Assembly (NCBI RefSeq): GCF_900182545.1
Contig: NZ_FXTJ01000003.1
Span: forward strand, 372,001 to 436,000
Source of the DNA: Geodermatophilus aquaeductus
Lineage (GTDB): Bacteria > Actinomycetota > Actinomycetes > Mycobacteriales > Geodermatophilaceae
Reading direction: 5' to 3'
Length of the DNA stretch: 64,000 nucleotides
The notes beneath the pieces are model-generated. The model did not search any database. It saw only the letters and a list, made by a program, of their open reading frames with translations, and was not told the origin of the DNA. Position numbers and translations under genes: made by a program. Shown here one piece after another: positions 25,677 to 33,901 of this stretch (position 1 is its first letter; each line of letters begins with the position of its first letter).

Positions 25677-26993
25677 ATGACGCTCGTCGTCCCTGACCCG
25701 ACGCGGACGGTGCCCCTGCCGCTGCGTCAGCAGGCCGACGTCCGCGACCGGTGGCTGACCCAGCGCCTGCTCGACCTGCTGCCCGGCCTGATGGACCGCG
25801 CCGGCATCGACCTGTGGCTGGTCGTCGGCCGCGAGGGCAGCGAGGACCCGGTGCTGCCCACCCTGCTGCCGGCCACCTGGCTGTCCGCGCGCCGGCTGGT
25901 CGTCCTGGTCCTGCACCGCAGCGACGACGGCGTCACGCCGGTGGCGGTCTCCCGCTACCCGGTGGGCCAGTACCTGCCCGGCTGGTCGGCCGAGGAGGAC
26001 GGCGACACCGGCGAGGGCGACGAGCGCGCCCTGTGGGCCGCGGTGCGGCGGATCGTGGCCCAGGCCGACCCGCGCCGGATCGGCATCGACGTGTCGGCCG
26101 GCTGTCCGCTGGCCGACGGGTTGTCGGTGGCCGAGCACCGGCTGCTCGCCGGCGCGCTCGGCGACCTCGCCGACCGGCTGGTCCCGGCCGAGGACCTCGT
26201 CGTCGGCTGGCTGGAGACGCGGCTGCCGCAGGAGGTCGCCGCGCTCGACGCCCTGGCCCGGCTCACCGACCGGGTGCTGGCCGAGACCCTCTCCCCCGCC
26301 GTGCTCGTCCCGGGCCTGACGACCGCGGCCGACCTGGCCTGGGGCCTGCGCGAGCGGCTGACCGACCTCGGCACCCCGCCGTGGTTCCACCCGGGGGTCA
26401 CCGTGCAGCGCGCCGGCGTGCCCCTGCGCGCCGACGGCGGGGTCGACCTGCCCGCCGTGCCGCAGGCCGCCGTCCTCGAGCCCGGTGACCTGGTCACCTG
26501 CGACGCCGGCCTCTCCAGCCTGGGCCTGGCCACCGACCTGCAGCGCAGCGCCTACCTGCTGCGGCCCGGAGAGGAGGGCCCGCCGGCCGGCCTGCGGCAG
26601 GCGTGGGAGGCCGGCCTCCGGGCGCAGGAGCTCACCGCGGCCGCGTTCGTCCCGGGCCGGACCGGCAACGAGGTGCTGGCCGCCGCCCGGGCCGCGACCG
26701 CCGCCGAGGGGCTGCCCACTGACGTCTACTCCCACCCGGTGGGTGTGCACGGGCACGGCGCGGGGCCGGCGATCGGCCGGTGGGACGACCAGCGCGGCGT
26801 CCCCGGCGACGGCGACCGGGTGCTGCACCCGGGCACCGTGTTCGCCCTCGAGATGGCCGTGCGCGTGCCGGTGCCCGAGTGGGACGGCCAGTGCCTGCGG
26901 CTGGCGGTGGAGGAGCAGGTCGTCCTCACCCGCACCGGGACGGCGCCGCTGGGCGCGCCGCAGCGCGAGCTGTGGACGGTCCCGCCCGGCTAG
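25677..26993 (+). CDS. M24 family metallopeptidase-like protein (Xaa-Pro peptidase/creatinase fold)
   Basis: A 438-residue pita-bread-fold protein. The N-terminal creatinase-like domain covers about residues 30-180 (MDRAGIDLWLVVGREGSEDP). The C-terminal catalytic domain has candidate metal ligands in TCDAGLSSLGLATD, SHPVGVHGHGAGP, FALEMAVRV and VEEQVVL, so two metals are likely bound. Substrate probably a Xaa-Pro peptide or a related amide. ATG 25677 is preferred to an upstream ATG at 25644. Its TAG stop is shared with the opposite-strand ChaB gene as the palindrome CTAG. Confidence 0.85.
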   Translation: MTLVVPDPTRTVPLPLRQQADVRDRWLTQRLLDLLPGLMDRAGIDLWLVVGREGSEDPVLPTLLPATWLSARRLVVLVLHRSDDGVTPVAVSRYPVGQYLPGWSAEEDGDTGEGDERALWAAVRRIVAQADPRRIGIDVSAGCPLADGLSVAEHRLLAGALGDLADRLVPAEDLVVGWLETRLPQEVAALDALARLTDRVLAETLSPAVLVPGLTTAADLAWGLRERLTDLGTPPWFHPGVTVQRAGVPLRADGGVDLPAVPQAAVLEPGDLVTCDAGLSSLGLATDLQRSAYLLRPGEEGPPAGLRQAWEAGLRAQELTAAAFVPGRTGNEVLAAARAATAAEGLPTDVYSHPVGVHGHGAGPAIGRWDDQRGVPGDGDRVLHPGTVFALEMAVRVPVPEWDGQCLRLAVEEQVVLTRTGTAPLGAPQRELWTVPPG

Positions 26994-27415
26994 CTCTCGC
27001 GCGCCTTCGCCGTCGCCCGGTCGTTGGCCTTCTGGATGGCGTCGACCAGCTCGTCCTTGCTCATCGACGAGCGGCCGTGGACGTCGAGCCGCTTCGCGAC
27101 GTCCATGAGGTGCTCCTTGGTGGCGTTGGCGTCGACGCCGCCCTTCGTCTCCCGGTCGGTGTCCGCGCCGCCCTCGGCCTGCGCGTCGCTCGGGCCCTTG
27201 TGGTCCTTGGGCTCCCAGTGGTCGCCGACCTTCTCGTGCGTGTGCTTGACCGCCGCCCACGCCACCCGGTTGGCCCGCTGCTCGTCGCCGTCGTAGGACT
27301 CGACGGCGGAGTCGTGGGCCTTGGCGAACGTGCGCTGCGCCTTCTCGTCCGAGCGCTCCAGCGTGCTGGGGATCTCCTCGGCCTTCGCGTCGCCGCTCTT
27401 CGTCGTCTTCGGCAT
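26990..27415 (-). CDS. ChaB-like / Rho-termination-factor-N domain protein
   Basis: A 141-residue hydrophilic protein with two small domains. Residues about 13-70 match ChaB (PSTLERSDEKAQRTFAKAHD, VAWAAVKHTHEK), and about 100-136 match the Rho N-terminal/SAP-like helix pair (TKEHLMDVAKRLDVHGRSSM, SKDELVDAIQKAN). A charged linker joins them. Such proteins are common among actinobacterial general stress genes and may bind nucleic acid. ATG 27415. GGGTAC lies about 12 bp before the start, a possible alternative-sigma -10, but no matching -35 is clear. Confidence 0.85.
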   Translation of the reverse strand: MPKTTKSGDAKAEEIPSTLERSDEKAQRTFAKAHDSAVESYDGDEQRANRVAWAAVKHTHEKVGDHWEPKDHKGPSDAQAEGGADTDRETKGGVDANATKEHLMDVAKRLDVHGRSSMSKDELVDAIQKANDRATAKARES

Positions 27416-27444
27416 GCCGGCCGCGGTACCCGCGGGCCGGGCGG

Positions 27445-27906
27445 TCAGTCGTCCGGCCCGAGCCAGGTGACGCCGTGGTCCCGGGAGGCGCGCTGGTAGG
27501 CCTCGTCGAACGAGCCGCCGGTCTCGCTGGCCTCGGCCAGGATGCGGAAGAAGCCCTCGAAGCCGGCCGGGGACGTCATGCAGAGCAGCCGCCCCGTGCG
27601 CGGCACCACCCTCCGGTGGGAGTGCGGGATGCCGCGCGGGAGGAACACCGTCCCGCCCGGGCCGACCGCGAACTCCTGATCGCCGCAGACGAAGACGTGG
27701 TCGCCCTCGACGACGTGGTACAGCTCGTCGACGTCCCGGTGCACGTGCCGGGAGGTGTCGAGGATCGGGGTCTCCTCCTCGAACAGCGAGAAGGCCCCGC
27801 CCGTGGTGTCGGCGGACGCACGGACGACGATCGTCGTGCCCCAGAAGACCAGCCGCTCCCCGCCGTCGTGGTCCCGTGCGAAGGGCGGCGCGGCGGGCTC
27901 GACCAT
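27445..27906 (-). CDS. Cupin domain protein, quercetinase-like
   Basis: A 153-residue single cupin: HVHRDVDELYHVVEGDHVFV gives the first metal motif and PRGIPHSHRRV the second. The C-terminal helix GFEGFFRILAEASE is typical of the quercetin 2,3-dioxygenase-like group. Substrate unknown. ATG 27906. It is 29 bp upstream of the ChaB/Rho_N gene on the same strand, so the two could share a message. Confidence 0.8.
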   Translation of the reverse strand: MVEPAAPPFARDHDGGERLVFWGTTIVVRASADTTGGAFSLFEEETPILDTSRHVHRDVDELYHVVEGDHVFVCGDQEFAVGPGGTVFLPRGIPHSHRRVVPRTGRLLCMTSPAGFEGFFRILAEASETGGSFDEAYQRASRDHGVTWLGPDD

Positions 27907-27996
27907 GCAGGAACGCTACGCCGGGGGCCGCCCGGCGTCAGCGGTCCGGAACGCGGCCGACGACAGCGTGGACACACCGGACGCCGGGCACCCCGC

Positions 27997-28386
27997 TCAG
28001 CCCGCCAGCCACCGCGACCAGTGCGCGCGCTGCTCGTCGGTCAGCGGGGTGGAGGCGTCGGCGGCGTAGTCGAAGTTGACCAGCACCATCTCCGCGCGCA
28101 GCACCACCCGGTCGTCCTGGGTGAGCTCCTGGCGCATGCCGATGGAGCTGCGGCCCAGCCGGGTGATCGTCGTGGCGACCGTCAGGTGCTCGCCGATCCG
28201 GTAGTGCACCTGGTGGAGGTAGTCGATCTCCAGCCGGGCGAGGATGATCCCCGCGCCGGGCGTGGAGTCGACCATCGCCAGCCGGGCGTCCTCGAGCAGC
28301 CCGAGCACGCGGGCGTGGTTGACGTGCCCGAAGACGTCGGTGTCCGACCAGCGCAGCTGGACCGGGTGCTCGTGCCGCTCGCTCAG
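27997..28386 (-). CDS. Acyl-CoA thioesterase (hotdog fold), CTG start
   Basis: A 129-residue 4HBT-type thioesterase. The catalytic block RWSDTDVFGHVNH (residues 12-24) is the 4-hydroxybenzoyl-CoA thioesterase signature with its Asp. No ATG, GTG or TTG exists upstream of that block in frame; the first ATG/GTG codons would remove it. CTG at 28386 overlaps the TGA of the preceding gene as CTGA, the arrangement normally seen as ATGA, so CTG is proposed as the start. Last gene of a run starting with the baeRF gene at 30029. Function: hydrolysis of an acyl-CoA, substrate unknown. Confidence 0.8.
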   Translation of the reverse strand: MSERHEHPVQLRWSDTDVFGHVNHARVLGLLEDARLAMVDSTPGAGIILARLEIDYLHQVHYRIGEHLTVATTITRLGRSSIGMRQELTQDDRVVLRAEMVLVNFDYAADASTPLTDEQRAHWSRWLAG

Positions 28387-28613
28387 GGCAGGTCCGCCGT
28401 GTCCGCGGACTGGCGGTGCGCGCCCTGGGCGTCGTCGGGGTCGGCGTGCACGGTGCGCTCCTCGGACTCGGCGAGGATGACCTCGGCGGCGACCTCCTCC
28501 ATGCCGCTGCCCTTCATCGGCGCCTCCTCCGGCAGGAGGTCGGCGCGCGTCTCGACGTTGTGCTCGGTGACGTTGGCCAGGGCCTCCGGGCTCGGCTCCT
28601 TCTGCGTGACCAT
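28383..28613 (-). CDS. Hypothetical small acidic protein
   Basis: A 76-residue, very hydrophilic and acidic protein, probably unstructured: EALANVTEHNVETRADLLPE, MEEVAAEVILAESEERTVHA. No known domain. ATG 28613 has GGGAGGT directly upstream and the gene lies 10 bp after the DUF2795 gene and 4-bp overlaps the thioesterase, so it is part of that operon. A protective or stress role is only a guess. Confidence 0.6.
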   Translation of the reverse strand: MVTQKEPSPEALANVTEHNVETRADLLPEEAPMKGSGMEEVAAEVILAESEERTVHADPDDAQGAHRQSADTADLP

Positions 28614-28623
28614 CCCGACCTCC

Positions 28624-28881
28624 CTAGAACCGCTGCTGCTCGGTGCCGATGCCCAGCGCGCGGGCCACGTCCTGCACGTTCTCGAACTGCTGCCCCGACG
28701 GCAGCCGGCGCAGGTCGGCGAGCACGCGGTCGGGAGCGTTGGACTCCTGGGCGCGGGCGACCAGCGTGTCGCGGTCGGCCGGCCACACCTCCTTGCCGAG
28801 CGCCTCGGCGATCGCCGCGCGGTGGTCGACGTCGGCCGGGCTGGTGCCCGCGGGGGTGCCCTCCTGGTGGGGATCGGTCAT
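28624..28881 (-). CDS. DUF2795 domain protein
   Basis: An 85-residue protein with a DUF2795 domain over about residues 20-80: AAIAEALGKEVWPADRDTLV, then DRVLADLRRLPSGQQFENVQ. DUF2795 proteins are small helical proteins frequent in actinobacterial stress regulons; their action is unknown. ATG 28881 lies 14 bp after the stop of the baeRF gene. Confidence 0.8.
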   Translation of the reverse strand: MTDPHQEGTPAGTSPADVDHRAAIAEALGKEVWPADRDTLVARAQESNAPDRVLADLRRLPSGQQFENVQDVARALGIGTEQQRF

Positions 28882-28895
28882 GGCTGCGGCCTCCG

Positions 28896-30029
28896 TCACT
28901 GGGGGGTGGGCGTGGAGTCGTCGGTGTAGCGGAGGACGGCCGCCACGGGGATGTCGCCGGGCATCGCCGCACGGGGTACGACGACGACGCCGGCGGAGCT
29001 GGCCACGGCCGCGGCGAGCAGCGCCCGCTCGGCCGGCACCGAGTGGGCCTCCTGCACGCCGAGGGCGTCCATGTCCCCCTGGTCGACGCCGAGCTCCAGC
29101 GGCGAGGCGCCCACCAGCAGCTCCTCGTCGTCGGCCGGGTCGGCGAGGACGAGCGTCTCCACCTGGGCCTTGCGCAGCGCCTCGATGACGGGCGCGGTGC
29201 CGGTCACGGCCAGGCCGTGGGCGCCGGCGGAGCTGATCTTCTCGACGACGTCGGCCTCGTCGCGCGCCTCGTGCTCGGCGACCAGCTCGGCCGCCTTGCG
29301 CTCCACGGGCTCGCGGTCGGCGCCGGCGGCGCGGCCACCCTCGTCGATGGACACGATGAGGTCCGACCACAGCCCGCTGGCGCGGTCGGTGAGGATCTGC
29401 CGGGCGCGCACGTCACCGGCCAGCAGCACGAAGCGCGGGTGCACCCGGCGCACGACCGAGGCGATGTGCTCGGCGACGTCGTCGGCGTTGTGGACCCACT
29501 TGTTCTCGGCGTTGTGCTGGTACCGGTGGTGGGCCCAGCCGCCGCCCTGGAACTTGCGGATCTGGAAGGTGTCGCCCGTGACCGTCTCCTCCTCCTCGGC
29601 CTGGCCGGGGAGGCTGGCGAGGGTGAGGTCGGCGCCGGTGCGGTCGGTGAGCACGACGACGTGCGGGACGCGGCCCGGGAGCGCGCGCAGCACCGGCAGC
29701 AGGTCGGGCTGGGGCGACCACTCGGCCAGCTCCTGGCGCGGCACGTCGGCGAGCTGGGAGTCGAAGACCACCGTGCCGTCGGCGGCGACGACGACCGCGC
29801 GGCCGCGGATGGTCCCGGCCTCACCGCCGTCGTTGCCCTCGAGCAGCCGGCTGCGCACCGCCTCGACGACGGCCTCCGGCGCCCCCTGCTCGGTGAGCCG
29901 CTCGGCGATCGCGCGGACGCGGAGGTCCAGCTCGGTGTCGGCGTTCTCGGTGGTGTGCGTGACGTCGGCCGTCACGGTGGCGAAGGGACCGGCGGCCTCG
30001 AAGACCGGCGCCAGGAACGACACGTCCAT
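28896..30029 (-). CDS. Rv2629-like baeRF family protein (eRF1-like fold)
   Basis: A 377-residue protein similar to mycobacterial Rv2629 and to bacterial eRF1-like (baeRF) proteins, which resemble the archaeal/eukaryotic release factor and Vms1 and are thought to act on stalled or hibernating ribosomes. Segments supporting this: PFATVTADVTHTTENADTEL near the start, FQGGGWAHHRYQHNAENKWV in the middle, RFVLLAGDVRARQIL, and VETLVLADPADDEELLV near the end. Rv2629 belongs to the dormancy (DosR) set in M. tuberculosis. ATG 30029. First gene of a four-gene run; promoter in the near-palindromic region 30102-30162. Confidence 0.85.
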   Translation of the reverse strand: MDVSFLAPVFEAAGPFATVTADVTHTTENADTELDLRVRAIAERLTEQGAPEAVVEAVRSRLLEGNDGGEAGTIRGRAVVVAADGTVVFDSQLADVPRQELAEWSPQPDLLPVLRALPGRVPHVVVLTDRTGADLTLASLPGQAEEEETVTGDTFQIRKFQGGGWAHHRYQHNAENKWVHNADDVAEHIASVVRRVHPRFVLLAGDVRARQILTDRASGLWSDLIVSIDEGGRAAGADREPVERKAAELVAEHEARDEADVVEKISSAGAHGLAVTGTAPVIEALRKAQVETLVLADPADDEELLVGASPLELGVDQGDMDALGVQEAHSVPAERALLAAAVASSAGVVVVPRAAMPGDIPVAAVLRYTDDSTPTPQ

Positions 30030-30101
30030 GGGGTGGGGACCACTTCCTCGGTGCGGATCGGTGTGCGGGACGGCGTCCACGGGAGGGACGCGCACTGTCC
30101 G

Positions 30102-30162
30102 CCGCCTACCCACCGACCCGGGTGCCACACACCGTGTGGAACCGGGTTGGACGGGTAGGCGG
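30102..30162. promoter_or_regulatory. Near-symmetric divergent promoter region
   Basis: Two 29-bp arms (30102-30130 and 30134-30162) match as an inverted repeat at 22 of 29 positions around a 3-bp centre; outer ends CCGCCTACCC/GGGTAGGCGG are perfect. Each strand therefore reads GTGTGG-N13-GGGTAG. GGGTA is the -10 of SigB/SigF-type stress sigma factors in actinobacteria. The plus-strand -10 ends 10 bp before the ATG at 30169; the minus-strand one lies about 77 bp before the ATG at 30029. Confidence 0.6.
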
Positions 30163-30168
30163 TCTGCC

Positions 30169-30513
30169 ATGACCGAGCACGACCAGCTGCCGCTGCCCGA
30201 CTACGACCACCTGCCGGTGGAGGGACTGATCTCGCGCATCCGCACGCTGGACGCGACCGGCCTGCAGACGCTCCTGGACTACGAGCAGGCCCACGCGAAC
30301 CGCCTGCAGGTCGTCATCGCGATGCAGAACCGGCTCAAGTCGCTGCACGAGGGCGCCCAGCCCTCCGGCGGCGACCCGGCCGCCGCGGCCGCCGACGACC
30401 CGGTGCACGCCTCCGCCGGCTCCAAGGTGTCCCAGGCGACCACCGGCCCGGTGATCAACCCGCCGTCGCAGGGCGATCCCACCAACCCGGCCCAGCCCCG
30501 CTCCACCGGCTGA
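30169..30513 (+). CDS. Small actinobacterial protein with LPDYDHLPV domain (DUF8129-like)
   Basis: A 114-residue protein. The N-terminal half has LPLPDYDHLPVEGLISRIRT and ALLDYEQAHANRL-type helices (here LQTLLDYEQAHANRLQ), a small domain seen in actinobacterial stress and lipid-droplet-type proteins that I associate with DUF8129. The rest is Ala/Pro/Ser-rich and looks disordered. ATG 30169 stands only about 4 bp after the expected transcription start, so the message may be almost leaderless. Shares the divergent promoter with the baeRF operon. Confidence 0.7.
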   Translation: MTEHDQLPLPDYDHLPVEGLISRIRTLDATGLQTLLDYEQAHANRLQVVIAMQNRLKSLHEGAQPSGGDPAAAAADDPVHASAGSKVSQATTGPVINPPSQGDPTNPAQPRSTG

Positions 30514-30532
30514 CCCCTCCCCCGCACACACG

Positions 30533-30571
30533 ACGGCGGCCGCGCACCCGGGGAGGGTGCGCGGCCGCCGT
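30533..30571. terminator. Strong hairpin terminator between convergent genes
   Basis: A 17-bp perfect stem (30533-30549 with 30555-30571) and 5-nt loop, 20 bp after the 30169-30513 gene and 18 bp after the end of tadC. It can stop both transcripts. Confidence 0.8.
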
Positions 30572-30588
30572 GTGCGTGGACCGGGAGG

Positions 30589-31473
30589 TCAGAAGGCGTC
30601 CCCGAGGCCGGACATCATCGGCCCCACCACGATGATCAGCAGCGCGGGGAGGATGCACGTCATCAGCGGGAACGTCACCTTCACCGGCACCTTCATCGCC
30701 TGCTCCTCGGCGCGCTGGCGTCGCTTGAGCCGCATCTCGTCGGCCTGCACGCGCAGGACGTCGACCACGGCGATGCCGTAGGCGTCGGCCTGGTTGATGG
30801 CGCTGACGAAGCGGCGCAGGTCCTCGACCTGGGTGCGCCGCACCAGCGCCTCGTAGGCCTCCCGGCGCGGGCGGCCGACGGTGACGTCCTGCAGCGTGCG
30901 CACCAGCTCGCCGGCCAGGGGGCCGGTGCCGGTGGCCGCGGCCCGGGCGAGTGCACCGTCGAAGCCGAGCCCCGCCTCGACCGCGATGGTCATCTGGTCG
31001 AGGACGTCGGGCAGCTCCTGGGCGATGGCCTTCTGCCGCTCCTGCCCGCGGCTGTGCAGCACGATCTCCGGCACGTGGTAGGCGACGGCGACGGCGGCGG
31101 CCACGACCAGCGCGACGAGCAGCCCCGCGTGGTCGGCGAGGACCACGGCCCCGAGGACCGCCACGCCGAGGCCCAGGCCGAGCTTGGCCCACAGCAGCCG
31201 GGTCATCGTCCAGCCCTCGGGCCGGCCGGCGAGGTCCAGCTGCCGGCGCACCCGCCGGGCCGAGGAGTCCGGGGTCAGCGCGCGCAGCAGGGCGCCCCAC
31301 CCGGTCCGCCGCGCCTCGAGCGAGCCGACCTCGAAGGTGCTGGCGAACAGGCCGCGGGTCAGGTTGCGGCGGGCGATGGCCAGCGTCCGCCCCGAGCGGG
31401 TGAAGGCGACGTGCAGCGTCACGGCCACCGGGACGACGAGCGCGACCACGCCGGCGAGGACGAGCGGGGGCAT
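30589..31473 (-). CDS. tadC: Tad pilus inner-membrane protein TadC
   Basis: A 294-residue type II secretion F-domain protein, one of the two platform proteins of the Tad/Flp pilus machine. Membrane helices are at the N-terminus, mid-protein (VLGAVVLADHAGLLVALVVA) and the C-terminus (LMTCILPALLIIVVGPMMSG). The cytoplasmic F domain has ELPDVLDQMTIAVEAGLGFD and FVSAINQADAYGIAVVDVLR. ATG 31473 overlaps the tadB stop as TGATG. Last gene of the operon, followed by a terminator. Confidence 0.92.
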   Translation of the reverse strand: MPPLVLAGVVALVVPVAVTLHVAFTRSGRTLAIARRNLTRGLFASTFEVGSLEARRTGWGALLRALTPDSSARRVRRQLDLAGRPEGWTMTRLLWAKLGLGLGVAVLGAVVLADHAGLLVALVVAAAVAVAYHVPEIVLHSRGQERQKAIAQELPDVLDQMTIAVEAGLGFDGALARAAATGTGPLAGELVRTLQDVTVGRPRREAYEALVRRTQVEDLRRFVSAINQADAYGIAVVDVLRVQADEMRLKRRQRAEEQAMKVPVKVTFPLMTCILPALLIIVVGPMMSGLGDAF

Positions 31474-32408
31474 CAGAACCTCACCTTGACGACGGCGCGC
31501 AGCCACAGGTAACCGACGAGCATCAGCGCACCGGCCATCAGCATGATCACGATCCCGGACCCGGTCGTCAGCCGCTCGAGGTACCCGGGCGAGACCAGGG
31601 AGAGCAGCACGGCCGTGCCGAAGGGCAGCGCGAGCAGCACGACGCCGGACGTGCGCCCCTCCGCCGACAGCGCGCGGGCGTGCCGGCGCAGCGCGTTGCG
31701 CTCCCGGATCGTCGTGCTGACGCGGTCGAGGACCTCGGCCAGGTTGCCGCCGACCTCGCGGTGGATGGCGATCGCCTGCACGACCCAGCCGAAGTCCTTG
31801 CTGCCGGTGCGCTCGGCGACCTCCTCCAGGGCCCGGTTGACGTCGCGGCCGACCCGGGTCTCGTTCACGACGCGCGAGAACTCGACCGACGTCGGAGCCT
31901 CGGTGTCGCGGGAGACCGCGTCGAGGGCGCGCAGCACGCTGTGCCCGGCGCGGAGGCTGCTGGCCATGAGGTGCAGGGCGTCGTCGAGCTGGTCGGCGAA
32001 GGCGGCCTGCCGCCGGTCGCGCTTGCCGTTGACCACGACGACCGCCGCGACGGGCACGAGCACCGCCGCGATCAGGCCGAGGACCGGGCCGCCGAGCGCA
32101 CCGCCGAGGAGTGCGGCGGCCGCGACCGAGGCGGCCACGACCACGACCACCTCGGCCGGCGTGCGGGTGATGCCGGCCCGCTCCAGGGTCCGTTCGAGCT
32201 GCTCGGCGCGGCCCAGCCGCTGCAGCAGCCGGTCGGCCAGCGCCGCGGTGTCGTCGGCGGCGCCGGCCAGGCGGCCGGCCTGGGGCCGGGCCCTGGGGTC
32301 CAGCCGCTCGAGGCCCACCCGCGGTGGGCGCGGCGTGACCAGCACGAGGACGCCGATGAGCACCGCGAGCGCGACCGCGCCGACGGCGGCCCACAGCACC
32401 GGCGTCAT
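31473..32408 (-). CDS. tadB: Tad pilus inner-membrane protein TadB
   Basis: A 311-residue F-domain platform protein pairing with TadC. N-terminal helix at residues 4-26, helices around 90-130, and the F domain QLDDALHLMASSLRAGHSVL, VGGNLAEVLDRVSTTIRERN, then two C-terminal helices. ATG 32408 overlaps the tadA stop as TGATG, so tadA-tadB-tadC are translated as a coupled set. Confidence 0.92.
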   Translation of the reverse strand: MTPVLWAAVGAVALAVLIGVLVLVTPRPPRVGLERLDPRARPQAGRLAGAADDTAALADRLLQRLGRAEQLERTLERAGITRTPAEVVVVVAASVAAAALLGGALGGPVLGLIAAVLVPVAAVVVVNGKRDRRQAAFADQLDDALHLMASSLRAGHSVLRALDAVSRDTEAPTSVEFSRVVNETRVGRDVNRALEEVAERTGSKDFGWVVQAIAIHREVGGNLAEVLDRVSTTIRERNALRRHARALSAEGRTSGVVLLALPFGTAVLLSLVSPGYLERLTTGSGIVIMLMAGALMLVGYLWLRAVVKVRF

Positions 32409-33901
32409 CAGCCCCGCCCCCCGAAGGAGGACCGCTGCGGCGCGACGCCGAAGACCCGCGAGGACAGGTTGATGCCGAGCTCGGCGAACTTCTCGGTGAA
32501 CCGCGGCCGCACCCCGGTGGGGACGGCCCGGCCCAGGAAGCGGCCGTTGAGGTCGGTGCCCGCCGAGTAGTCGAAGAGGAAGGCGTCCTGCAGGGTGACC
32601 GTGTCGCCCTCCAGGCCCTGGACCTCGGTGACGTGGGTGACCCGGCGGGTGCCGTCGCGCAGCCGGCTGATCTGCACGATCACGTCGACGGCCGAGGCCA
32701 CCTGCTCGCGCACGGCCCGCAGCGGCAGGTCCATGCCGGCCATGAGGACCAGGGTCTCCAGCCGGGCGATGGCGTCGCGCGGGGTGTTCGCGTGCACCGT
32801 CGACAGAGAGCCGTCGTGGCCGGTGTTCATCGCCTGGAGCATGTCGAGGCTCTCGCCCCCGCGGACCTCGCCGACGACGATGCGGTCCGGGCGCATCCGC
32901 AGCGAGTTGCGGACCAGGTCGCGGATGGTGATCTCGCCCTTGCCCTCGATGTTGCGGGGGCGCGACTCCAGCCGGACGACGTGGTCCTGCTGCAGCTGCA
33001 GCTCGACGGCGTCCTCGATCGTGATGATCCGCTCGTTCTCCGGGATGAACGACGACAGGACGTTGAGCAGCGTCGTCTTGCCGGTGCCGGTGCCGCCGGA
33101 GACGACGATGTTCAGCCGCGCCTCGACGCAGGCCCGCAGCAGCTCTGCCATCTCCGGCGTGAGGGTGCCGAAGGAGATGAGGTCGGCGACCTGGAACGGG
33201 TCCCGGCTGAACTTCCGGATGGTGAGCGTGGAGCCGCTGAAGGCCAGCGGCGGGATGACGGCGTTGACACGGGAGCCGTCGGCCAGGCGGGCGTCGACCA
33301 GCGGCGAGGACTCGTCGATGCGGCGGCCCACCCGGGAGACGATCCGCTCGATCACCTGGCGCAGGTGCTGCTCGTCGGCGAAGCTCGCCGTCGTGCGGCT
33401 GATCCGGCCCTTGCGCTCGACGTAGACCGAGTCGGGCCCGTTGACCATGATCTCGCTGACCGCGGGGTCGTCGAGGTAGGGCTGCAGCGGGCCGTGCCCG
33501 AGCACCTCGTCGGTGATCTCGGTCATCAGGCGCCGGCGGTCCTCGGCCGACAGCGGCGTCTGCTCGTTGGCGACCACCCGCTGCAGCTCGGCGCGGACCA
33601 TGGCGTGCAGCTGGTCCTCGGGCAGGTTGCCGTCGCTCAGCTTGGCCCCGAGCCGCTCGAACAGCGCCCGCCGGGCGCGGTCCTTGAGCCGGCCGAGCGC
33701 GTCACCGGCGGGCACCGCGGCGTCCGCAGCCGGCCGCGGACCCGGGAGCGCACCCGTGTCCGGGACGGGGTGCGCGGCTGCGGCGCGGGTGGCGAGCGTC
33801 TTGTGCTCGATCACCTCGGGGGCGCTGCGGGCCACCCGGACGGGGTCGGCGCCGAGGGCGGCCTCCCCCCGCGCGAGGGCCACCCGGTCGTTGAGGTTCA
33901 C
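32408..33901 (-). CDS. tadA: Tad pilus assembly ATPase TadA/CpaF
   Basis: The hexameric motor that drives Flp pilin assembly. The 497-residue protein has a variable N-terminus, the CpaF N-domain (LGHGPLQPYLDDPAVSEIMV), Walker A SGGTGTGKTTLLNVL, the Asp box TIEDAVELQL, Walker B RPDRIVVGEVRGGESLDMLQ and the His box TGHDGSLSTVHAN. All catalytic parts are intact. GTG 33901 overlaps the tadZ stop as GTGA. Confidence 0.95.
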   Translation of the reverse strand: MNLNDRVALARGEAALGADPVRVARSAPEVIEHKTLATRAAAAHPVPDTGALPGPRPAADAAVPAGDALGRLKDRARRALFERLGAKLSDGNLPEDQLHAMVRAELQRVVANEQTPLSAEDRRRLMTEITDEVLGHGPLQPYLDDPAVSEIMVNGPDSVYVERKGRISRTTASFADEQHLRQVIERIVSRVGRRIDESSPLVDARLADGSRVNAVIPPLAFSGSTLTIRKFSRDPFQVADLISFGTLTPEMAELLRACVEARLNIVVSGGTGTGKTTLLNVLSSFIPENERIITIEDAVELQLQQDHVVRLESRPRNIEGKGEITIRDLVRNSLRMRPDRIVVGEVRGGESLDMLQAMNTGHDGSLSTVHANTPRDAIARLETLVLMAGMDLPLRAVREQVASAVDVIVQISRLRDGTRRVTHVTEVQGLEGDTVTLQDAFLFDYSAGTDLNGRFLGRAVPTGVRPRFTEKFAELGINLSSRVFGVAPQRSSFGGRG

